NCBI GenBank assembly: GCA_902728285.1
Contig: CACVBU010000731.1
Span: 1 to 64,000, forward strand
Length of the DNA stretch: 64,000 nt
Direction of reading: 5' to 3'
DNA from: Clytia hemisphaerica
Taxonomy: Eukaryota; Cnidaria; Hydrozoa; Leptothecata; Clytiidae
Part shown: piece by piece, positions 55,831-64,000 of the stretch
Numbering within the stretch: the first letter of the stretch is position 1
How the letters are laid out: every line of letters begins with the position of its first letter
Notes under the pieces: model-generated
Databases searched by the model: none
What the model saw: the letters and a program-made list of their open reading frames with translations, nothing else
What the model was told of the DNA's origin: nothing
Translations under genes and position numbers: made by a program

Positions 55831-57942
55831 ACTAGTGTATATATATAAGAATTGCGAAGCGATCCAGGCAAGTCACTCGATTCGCAAGTTGCAAGCAAAA
55901 TATTTATAGGGTCTCGCGATTTTAAAATAGATTCGTAACCCCGCGAAACCCCGACAACTGCTAGGGTCCAAGAAGACTTAAGAGATTTACTCAAACACTT
56001 CAGGCGTACAAACTTACGATGTTTACTTCTACGGATTTGAGGAAAATTATACAAATCTTTTTATGAATCGTTGGAAAATGAGCACTTTCAAATGAACGTG
56101 ACTAATAGGTTAAAAATATTCCCCTAATCCATTATGCTTTTCTCTACTCTCTAAGAATATTCAATAAAAAGTTCAATAATCGTTTTTGCTCGGGAAAGTT
56201 TGTCTGCCTTAAAAGCATTAAGTATTTTTAGTTATTATTTTTTGTTTTGAACTTGTTTTACTTCCGGTTTCGAATACCTTGAGTTCGAAATCGAACTTTC
56301 GAATCTTTAATTTCGAACGTTCGAATTATAAAAAGCACATTCGAAAACTCTTTTTCCAAAATGCAAGTTTTTGACGAACCCCTTAACGAAAGAACTAACA
56401 TAAACACGTACCCCTGTGTCACATACCCGCTGGAAAACTTGGAAAAATTTCGTCTCTGGTGGAAAAATTAGCTTCTTCAAAAAGTTTCCCTTGCAGAGCG
56501 AGACCATAGAGGCAACAAAATTAAACAAACTTGAGACATCACCTGGTTTATTGAGACAGGGATGTGAAATACAGAGAATTTCAAGACTAGAATTTAATGG
56601 AAATAAGTTGATTTATGCAATTTCAAAATTCAATAATCATAAGCAATTAGGAATATCGTTTAATTGCATCATAAATTCTGAAAATCTTAACAACGTTATA
56701 TTAAAACTATTAGCGCTGTAATATCCTGAGATAAAAATAATGAAAAACCAGATAAAAAGTAAAGATCTGAGATTTTGAAAGTATTCTTCAACGATTCTAC
56801 TAAGCAAAATCTCTAAATTTTACTGGCTGTGTACTTTTTCAAAGTTGGGAAATCTAAAGGCTCTTAAAATCTTAAGTATGTTGGAGACAAATATGGCAAA
56901 TTTTTTACCCTTGAGTTGCTGACAAACAGGAGCAAACTCTTCACATAAAAAAGTAAAAAAAAATCTGTGACTTTTTTCTCGGCTGTAGGCTGTATTAATT
57001 GTAGCACAGAAATTTAAAACACATTTTACAAGTCATTACCATTATCATTATCAACAATAAAATCCTTTAAAATACAATCACATGTCAATGTGCTATTTCT
57101 CTGACCACCAATGCGTATTCATAAACAACAAACAATAACCACGGAGTCCACATCATCGAGCGAGGGTCGGCCAAGCCAGAATTTAAAAAGCAACAACAAA
57201 CAAACAGTTCTTCTTCCACTCAATAAGGGGAGGAATAAATTCTTCCAGGTTAGCCATATCCAAAATATATTATCTTTTTCCCATTTCAAAACATACTAAA
57301 AGTCCAAATTCATGTTGTGCTCTCTACTACCAAGAATCAAGATCCAATCATCCAAGGAATGGTTCTCCCACCATCATAATACAGTTCATTTTTCAGCTTT
57401 GAACATCTTTTTGCAACGAAGCAACAACTCCGTTGAGGCTGCTGTCCTGTTGATGAAACAATAAAAATTCCATCTTCTTTCTTTCTCATTCCACAGTTCA
57501 GCTGCTTTCTTCATTTCTTTTCATCAAGCACCGTCTCTTTTCAATTTCAAAACAACAATGATTTTATTTTTCAAAGACAGAGTCAACATTCGAATTCAGA
57601 GTCAACATTCGAAAGTCTTTGCCCGAGTCAATGCAACGACTTCTTGAAAAACGAGCGTTTGAACGCTTCTTGAACGCTTCCAGCCCGCGCTGATTTTCCG
57701 ATCTCTTCTTTAAATTTCCTAATTTAAACATTAGGGAGGTAATCAAAACAGAAACTCAAGGCAAGATTATCTCCGTAATATTTTAGATCTGGTATACATC
57801 CTCTAGACTAAAAACCAATTTTCCAAATCTACGGAAGCGACGGGAAGCAATGTATGAGAAAGTGCCGTCTGACGGATCGAAATGATGTTTTCGATACCGT
57901 AGAAAACGCACATCAAGTTTTCCTTGGCGCTATATATAGAAT
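55831..57942. repeat. Tandem array unit 2
   Basis: 2,112 bp. Begins with an ACTAGTG...GCGAAGCGATCCAGG...ATTCGCAAGTTGCAAGC linker, then aligns to unit 1 and unit 3 throughout. Retains the minus-strand LDVRFLRYRKHHFDPSDG stretch at about 57785-57930, with an AG acceptor-like border just upstream. Confidence 0.8.
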
Positions 57943-59530
57943 ACTAGTGTATATGTATAAGAATTGCGAAGCGATTCAGGCAAGTCACTCGATTCGCAAG
58001 TTGCAAGCAAGATATTTATAGGGTCACTAGAATCGTAAATACAAACCCTAGATACCACTGCTCAGATCCAGGAAGACTGTGCCCCTTTAGAGATTTTCTC
58101 AAACACTTCAGGCGTACAACAAACTTACAACGTTTACCTCTACGAATTTGAGGAAAATTATACAAATTGTTTCACAAATCGTTGGAAAATCAGCCATTTC
58201 AAATGAATGTGACTTATATACCCTAAAAATATTTCTCTAATCCATTATGCTCTTCTCTACTCTCTAAGAATATTCAATAAAAAGTTCAAAAATTGTTTTT
58301 GCTCGGGAAAGTTTGTCTGCCTTAAGCATTGAGTATTTTTAGTTATTAGTTTTTGTTTTGAACTTGTTTTACTTCCGGTTTCGAATTCCTTGCGTTCGAA
58401 ATCGAACTTTCGAGTTTCGAATCTTTAATTTCGAACGTTCGAATTCTAAAAAGAACATTCGAAAACTTTTTTTCCAAATTTCAATTTTTTGATACACCCC
58501 TTAACGAAAGAACTAACATAAACACCCCTGTCTCACATACCCGCTGGAAAACTTGGCGAAAATTTCGTCTCCGGTAGAAAAATACCCCTTTAGCCTCTTC
58601 AAAAAGTTTCCCTTGCAGAGAACCCAGAGGTAACAAAATTAAACAAACTTAAAACATCACCCGGTTTATTGAGACAGGGATGTAAAAGAAGGAGGATTTC
58701 AAGACCAGAATTTAATGGAAATAAGTCGACTTATACAATTTCAAAATTCAATAATCGTACGCAGTTAGGAATATCGTATAATTGCATCATAAATTATGAA
58801 AAATTTAACAACGTTCTAAAATTATATTAAAACTATTAGCGCTGTAAAATCCTGAGATGAAAATTATGAAAAACCAGATAAAAAGTAAAGATCTGAGATT
58901 TTGAAAGAATTCTTCAACGATGCTACTAAGCAAAAGCTCTATATTGGCTGTGTATTTTTTCAAAGTTGGGAAATCTAAAGGCTCTTAATCTTAAGTATGC
59001 TGGAGACAAGTATGACAAGTCTGTCACCCTTGAGTTGTTGACAAACAGGAGCAAACTCTTCACATAAAAAAGTTTAAAAAAATCTGTGACTTTTTTCTCG
59101 GCTGTATTAATTGTAGCACAGAAATTAAAAGCAGTTAAAGTGCATCATAAAAATAATGTCAAGTTTTGTCGATGTATTTTGACATTTTACAAGTCATTAA
59201 CACGGTTAACATATACCATTACCAACAATAAAATCCTTTGAAATACAATCCCATTTCAATGTTCTATTTCCCTGACCACCAATGCGTATTCATAAACAAC
59301 AAACAACAACCACTGAGTCCATATCATCGAGGTTCGGCCAAGCCAAAATTTAAAAACAACAACAGAGAAACAGTTCTTCTTCCACTCAATAAGGGGAGGA
59401 ATAAATTCTTCCAGGTTAGCCATATCCAAAATATTTTATCTTTTTCCCATTTCAAAACATACTAAAATTCCAAATTCATGTTGTGCTCTCTACTACCAAG
59501 ATCCATAATCATCTAAGGAATGGTTCTTCC
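57943..59530. repeat. Tandem array unit 3, truncated
   Basis: Aligns to unit 2 from the linker to the GGAATGGTTCT-CCACCATCAT block and then stops. Contains the empty target site of the unit 1 MITE at 59512. Confidence 0.8.
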
Positions 59531-60605
59531 ACCATCATTGCTCCCGAAGGGAGCCTATGTTGCTTCACGAGGCCGTGCTGGGGATCGAGCTGGCGAAAAA
59601 TTGTTCAAGAAAAAAAAAGGGACGATGTAACCTAGTGACCGCCTCTAAAAGATTGCCGTGTGGTGAGCTTTTAAGCTAGCTCGACCGCGCGAACAGATAT
59701 TTTGCGTTTTTGGCGCTCCAAAGTCATAGCTTGGAATACAACGAGACCGCATGAACAGAAATTTAGCGTCTTTAGCGCTCCAAAGTCATAGCTTGGAATA
59801 CAACAAAAAGCAAAGAAGCAACTTGGGACCAGTTGGTTTCAGAAAGTAGAAGGTATAAAACTGTTCTGCAACTTTGATAGTAAGTATAATACTATTTTAT
59901 CAAAAGTAATGTTTCAGATAGGAAAAGTAATATTTCAGATAGGATGTATGATTGAAAATTATTTTAAAGAATTTCTTTTTGCTTTATCCTTGTTGTATAA
60001 TCAGGCATCATCAGTTACTTTTTTACTGTTACTTTTGGGAAATTATTATCAAAAATTGGAAAAAACTTTGCATACCACCATTAACGAACCTTCTGTTTAT
60101 CTCCAGGCGATGTCAATTGAATTCAATTGATCCAAATTTTCGTAATTGAACTATCAAATTTTATCAAACAGAATCAAACTAGGTGTTTGGTTACTGAACC
60201 TGATCGAAGACGACCCTGTCGAACGAAAGAAATATTTCTATCCCCAGACAAACAAATTGCGCTGCCAGATAAGTGAATCACGCGGCTGGATAAGTGAACG
60301 TGTTTTCATGAGTTAACGCACGGTCGACTAAGTTCGCATGAAAGCCGCTGGGCAGAATAGGGATGGTGAAATTGACGCCCATGTGTGATCGCCCAATTGT
60401 TTAAGTATGTCTCGCAGACCACGCGTTTATTCCGGGGTAAGTCTCAAAAAATAATGTTAAAATCCTCGGACACGCAACAAGAAAATCCCTGGAGTCCGGG
60501 GAATCAGCAGGGTCGTTCGAACATAATTCAACTTTACCAGAATTTTTAGTTTCGTGACTGCTCGATTTGGTTGCGGTAATCTAACACCTATCGTTTGATA
60601 ATGTT
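59531..60605. repeat. Gene-free stretch with a 55-bp direct repeat
   Basis: GGCGCTCCAAAGTCATAGC-TTGGAATACAAC and a diverged copy (AGCGCTCC...) lie about 60 bp apart (59710-59805). A CCGAAGGGAGCC block at 59545 follows the array end. No gene. Confidence 0.5.
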
Positions 60606-60613
60606 AGATTAGA

Positions 60614-60801
60614 TTGGTACCCGTGAAAAAGGGTAATTTGCATCATTTGAGGGAAACTTTACATTGCCTCCAAACTGCAGCTAAAATGTAAATTAAATGT
60701 TTTTGACTTTTGAATTTTTACAATTTTATTACCAGAAAGCTCTACTATTTGGAGGCGATACCAGTTTCCCTCCAGTGATTACCTTTTTTCACGGTAATCA
60801 A
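60614..60801. mobile_element. MITE with CCGTGAAAAAGGGTAAT ends
   Basis: CCGTGAAAAAGGGTAAT / ATTACCTTTTTTCACGG and, further in, GAGGGAAACT / AGTTTCCCTC and TGCCTCCAAA / TTTGGAGGCG are inverted. Confidence 0.75.
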
Positions 60802-60964
60802 ACAGTCTGATTGACATCACCTGGATATTTACTACAAATTATCTATTGACAGTTTCTTCTTCTCTATTCCTATTTCAGCTTTATGGTTTTGCCTTCCAGC
60901 CTTCGTTCATTCACCATGACAAATACCATATTAACCATTAAAGTAGTTTTACACGTTGGATGTA

Positions 60965-61367
60965 CCGTCAACTGCTTTAAAGCCAGATTGACATTATATG
61001 TTTTTACGAGATCTGAATCGCTGCTTCAAATACGCTGAGTTTGCACAAAGATAGCAGTTGTTCAACCAATCATCAAACTTCATTTTAACATAACATTTTA
61101 ATGACAAGAGTTTTGACTTCAAAATGTTGAACAAAAATTGGAATGAATTGTCTGCGTTTTTAATGGAGCTGTGCAATGTTTGTGCAATGGGACACCAAAA
61201 CAGCAACCATTTTAACCGAACCTCCACAGAATTATCTTTTTTGTACTGTCCAAGAAACATGGATCTGTTTGTTGTTGAAGAGGATGTGACGATAGAGAGA
61301 AAAAGCCAACCAGAAAGCAGTATGTCCCATGTTATCTCAAGTAATCCCATTTTAGAGCAGTTGACGG
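60965..61367. mobile_element. TA-flanked TIR element (CCGTCAACTGC ends)
   Basis: CCGTCAACTGCTTTAAAG / TTTTAGAGCAGTTGACGG, TA at 60963-60964 and 61368-61369. Open frames inside on both strands show no transposase motif. Confidence 0.7.
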
Positions 61368-61369
61368 TA

Positions 61370-61914
61370 TATACACAAACTTGACATTAACACTCCTTTT
61401 GTTGGAGAAATTCCTGAAGGATATTTCATGTTATGTTCCTGTTGTTTGGTTGTATTTTGAATCATTTTGGTTTACGAATGCTTCTGTATCCACTGTATTC
61501 TTTACAAAACAATATTACATTACGATATAGACAACAACTTAGCTGAAAATTATATCATTGTCAAAATAAAGTCTTGGAAATTATAAATTCATGTTTTGAT
61601 ATATTTGTTATTTTTATTTTTGTTATTGTGTTTCAAAGAAAATGATTTTGAGAAGAAAGTCATTCTAAATATTTCCTGAAGATTATTCCAAGACCCTGCC
61701 TATAAAACATGAAAAGCTTTTTAATTCAAGCTTTATAAGGTATCTATTAAAGGGGGCATGTTTAGTGCAAGCTATGGCTGAGAAAAATTGAATTCTTCGC
61801 AATATCACTGTATTTCTGACAAAAATAAACACGGCATTTCGCCTTTTCTGAATTTCGATCAATCACTGTCAAATGCCTGTCATCGGGAGCATCATAGCGA
61901 AAGCTACTTGCTAG
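61370..61914. other. Gene-free AT-rich stretch
   Basis: No exon-like sequence or inverted ends recognised. Confidence 0.4.
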
Positions 61915-62337
61915 TAATACAGTTTATTTTCCAGCTTCGAACCTCTTTTTGCAACGAAGCAACAACTCCGTGGAGGCTGCTGTCCTGTTGACGAAACAAT
62001 AAAAATTCCATCTTCTTTCTTTCTCCAGCTGCTTTCTTCGTTTATTTTCATCAAGCACCGTTTCTTTTCAATTCAAAGCACCAACGTCTCTTTTCAAAAC
62101 AATGATTTTATTTTTCAAAGACAGAGTCAACATTCGAATTCAGAGTCAACATTCGAATTTGGAAAAGTTCGAAAATCTTTTCCCGAGTCAATGCAACGAC
62201 TTCTTGAAAAACGAGCGTTTGAACGCTTCCAGCCCGCGCTGATTTTTCAATCTCTTTTTTAAATTTCTTAATTTAAACATTAGGGAGATAATCGAAACAG
62301 AAACTCAAGGCAAGACTATCTCCGCAACATTTTAGAT
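61915..62337. repeat. Partial fourth copy of the array unit, ending at an N
   Basis: Matches unit 1 at about 54720-55148 (CAGCTTTGAACCTCTTTTTG onward) and stops at TTTTAGAT, mid-unit, exactly where the single N lies. Confidence 0.8.
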
Positions 62338-62338
62338 N
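62338..62338. other. Ambiguous base, probable assembly join
   Basis: The only N in the window. Sequence identity switches at this base from array unit to retroelement gag, with the unit's continuation (CTGGTATACATCC) missing. Confidence 0.8.
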
Positions 62339-62339
62339 G

Positions 62340-63116
62340 AAGTTCAACGCAATTGAAAAATTCGAGGGATACAAACGTGTCAAGGAAAGCACCATTCGTG
62401 AATTTCTTGTTGAATTTGACAAACGACTACACAAGATAAAGAACTACATCCAATATCCTCAAGATCTCCTTGCCTATCGCCTACTCAAAGCTGCTAACCT
62501 CGAACCAACACATGAAAAGTTAATCAAAGCAACCATCACAGATTTGAATTATGAAGATGTCAGAAACAAACTTGTAAAAGTGTTTGCTGATGACTCAATC
62601 TCTGGCTTAGAAAGTGATTTTGCAGGAGTAAAGGTCAAGAGCGAGCCAACATTTTATGGAAGAGAAAGCGAAGGAGAAAACACTTCTGAAGAAGAAGAAA
62701 ATGCCTTCTATACTAGAAACCGCCAGACCTATAAAAATAAGCCAAGAGGAGGAGCCATTCGAAAAACGAACTATCGGATTGAACAATCAAGTAAGCCTGA
62801 TAGAAGAAATGCTCATGAAAAAGCTAAAAACCCATTAGATCGGTTTGGTCGAGTGTCAAGATGTTCAATTTGTGATAGCATCAACCACTGGCAACAAGAA
62901 TGCCCAGATGGCAACTCCACAAATAATGAAACCTATGTTGTCCATGAGATTATCCTTCACAATGTGGATGATTCTGAAGTTAATCTACGTAACCTGGTGT
63001 CAGAAACATGGAACTGTGGATTGTTAGACTGTGGTGCAAGCAAAACTGTATGTGGAGAAGTATGGCTAAAACAATATCTATCATCACTACCTGAAATTGA
63101 AAAGAACGATGTTTAA
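62340..63116 (+). CDS. Copia-type Gag with aspartic protease, 5' partial
   Basis: Open from the N to TAA at 63114-63116, 258 codons. Gag forms the particle and packages element RNA. The first 90 residues resemble the gag helical domain of metazoan copia elements (KESTIREFLVEFDKRLHKIK). A charged linker (EGENTSEEEENAF) precedes a CCHC zinc knuckle, CSICDSINHWQQEC, whose spacing is C-x2-C-x4-H-x4-C, then the protease active site LLDCGASKTVCG, with Cys where DSGA/DTGA is usual. The frame stops soon after while homologous sequence continues in the +1 frame, so the copy is frameshifted or uses recoding; a simple mutation is more likely. Confidence 0.85.
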   Translation, partial: KFNAIEKFEGYKRVKESTIREFLVEFDKRLHKIKNYIQYPQDLLAYRLLKAANLEPTHEKLIKATITDLNYEDVRNKLVKVFADDSISGLESDFAGVKVKSEPTFYGRESEGENTSEEEENAFYTRNRQTYKNKPRGGAIRKTNYRIEQSSKPDRRNAHEKAKNPLDRFGRVSRCSICDSINHWQQECPDGNSTNNETYVVHEIILHNVDDSEVNLRNLVSETWNCGLLDCGASKTVCGEVWLKQYLSSLPEIEKNDV

Positions 63117-64000
63117 ACATTACAGCAGCAAAAGTGTATACCGCTTTGGTGTTGGTGATCAAGTACAAGCTTCTCAAGGTGTCAGTATTCCTGCGTACAT
63201 TGGCATCACAAAGGTGCAAATCAAAACTGATGTAATATCAAAAGATCTACCCCTCCTATTGTCACGGTCCTTTATGAAGCGAGCAAATATGGTTCTTGAT
63301 TTTCAAAAAGATGTGGTATCAACCATGAACCAAAATATCAAACTCAATACTACAAGCAGTGGACATTACACCATTCCACTAACTAAACCAAGACAATTGC
63401 TTATGAATTTGGAAGATCGGAATACAAGAATAACATTCATTTCTACAACAAATCAAACAAACAAGCAAATAGCTATCAAACTTCACCGTCAGTTTGCCCA
63501 CCCTTCCTTAAAACAATTACTATCCTTAATTAATAAGGCAGGCATCCCATGGTCCAACAATCATGAACTAAAGGAAGAACTAAAAAAGGTAGATGCTGAA
63601 TGTACCACCTGCCAAGTGTATCAAAAGGCCCCACCTAAGCCAATTGTTGGCTTACCAATGGCAACCCAATTTCAAGAAACAGTAGCAATGGACCTGAAAT
63701 TTTATGACAGCAAAATCATTCTCCATTTGATTGACATGTGCACCAGATTGTCTTCAGCTACAACCATCAAGAACAAAAACCCAAACACAGTCATAGAAGC
63801 CATCTTCAAAGTTTGGATTTCAGTGTATGGAACACCTGAAAAATTCTTAGTCGACAATGGAGGTGAATTTGCCAATGCTGATTTCATGGACCTTGCTGAG
63901 CAATTTGGGATCACCATCAAAACAACAGCTGCAGAATCACCCTGGTCCAATGGAATTGTGGAAAGACACAACCTCACTATTGCCAACATGTTGGATAAGG
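63109..64000 (+). CDS. Copia-type protease tail and integrase, 3' partial
   Basis: Open to the window end in the +1 frame relative to gag, overlapping it by 8 bp. The first third completes the protease region (GVSIPAYIG, KDLPLLLS, TSSGHYTIPL). The integrase follows: zinc-binding HHCC (HRQFAHPSLKQ ... CTTCQ) and the catalytic triad in AMDLKF, LVDNGGEF and NGIVERHN. Integrase inserts the element cDNA into the host genome. Apart from the frame change no stop interrupts this part, so the element is fairly young. The ATG at 63109 is not assumed to be a real start. Confidence 0.85.
   Translation, partial: MFKHYSSKSVYRFGVGDQVQASQGVSIPAYIGITKVQIKTDVISKDLPLLLSRSFMKRANMVLDFQKDVVSTMNQNIKLNTTSSGHYTIPLTKPRQLLMNLEDRNTRITFISTTNQTNKQIAIKLHRQFAHPSLKQLLSLINKAGIPWSNNHELKEELKKVDAECTTCQVYQKAPPKPIVGLPMATQFQETVAMDLKFYDSKIILHLIDMCTRLSSATTIKNKNPNTVIEAIFKVWISVYGTPEKFLVDNGGEFANADFMDLAEQFGITIKTTAAESPWSNGIVERHNLTIANMLDK

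Larger units (their letters stand above)
62339..64000 (+). mobile_element. Ty1/copia-type retrotransposon, both ends missing
   Basis: Gene order gag, protease, integrase with integrase directly after protease, which defines Ty1/copia organisation; RT and RNase H would lie beyond the window. No LTR is visible because the left side ends at the N. Confidence 0.85.

Noticed and set aside
60994..61384. 118- and 86-residue frames on both strands
   Set aside because: They fall inside a TA-flanked TIR element and show no transposase motif.
63111..63118. TTTAAAC slippery heptamer as a -1 frameshift site
   Set aside because: It is not in the required phase with the gag frame, and the change needed is +1.

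Overview
This is an AT-rich, intron-rich, transposon-dense animal genome fragment. The recognisable genes are metazoan in content and structure: GT-AG introns of about 0.2-2.5 kb, a multi-C2H2 zinc-finger gene, the spliceosome subunit SF3A2, a secreted CTHRC1-like short collagen and a sulfotransferase fragment. Copia-type and jockey-like retroelements and tRNA-derived SINEs are also present. A marine invertebrate, perhaps a cnidarian or sponge, fits best, but nothing in the window fixes the species.

Layout: 0-5 kb holds a nest of terminal-inverted-repeat (TIR) DNA elements inserted in one another. 5.6-11.0 kb (+) is a zinc-finger gene, visible from an internal exon to its stop. 12.7-26.5 kb (+) is a complete nine-exon SF3A2 gene: 1,086 bp of coding sequence spread over 13.8 kb by introns full of MITEs. 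26.5-37.3 kb has no confident gene but many TIR elements (one Mutator-like with a 10-bp target duplication), a SINE, an acidic coding-like fragment, a GC-rich tract and a 32-bp tandem array. 37.3-42.3 kb is a nearly pure tetranucleotide microsatellite of about 5 kb. 43.3-43.8 kb (-) is the 5' part of a cytosolic-type sulfotransferase with two in-frame stops. 44.6-44.9 kb is a decayed LINE reverse transcriptase. 46.5-49.1 kb (+) is a complete three-exon CTHRC1-like gene with a TATA box and a signal-peptide first exon. 50-53 kb carries TIR elements and an array of perfectly phased palindromic 42-bp units followed by twin CRE sites. 52.9-59.5 kb is a tandem array of three copies of a unit of about 2.1 kb; one copy carries a MITE whose 6-bp target site is still empty in a sister copy. 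62.34-64.0 kb, after a single N that probably marks an assembly join, is a Ty1/copia-type element (gag, protease, integrase) running off the window.

The genes do not form a pathway. SF3A2 acts in U2 snRNP, the zinc-finger protein probably in the nucleus, and the collagen is secreted. What unifies the window is mobile-element biology: more than 40 TIR elements or fragments, many datable relative to each other by nesting and by target-site duplications (TA, 3-bp, TTAA, 10-bp and an unusual recurrent 6-bp class). I found no convincing new enzymatic or defence system. The most unusual items are the group of 6-bp-TSD element families, the palindromic array with twin CREs, and the 5-kb microsatellite.
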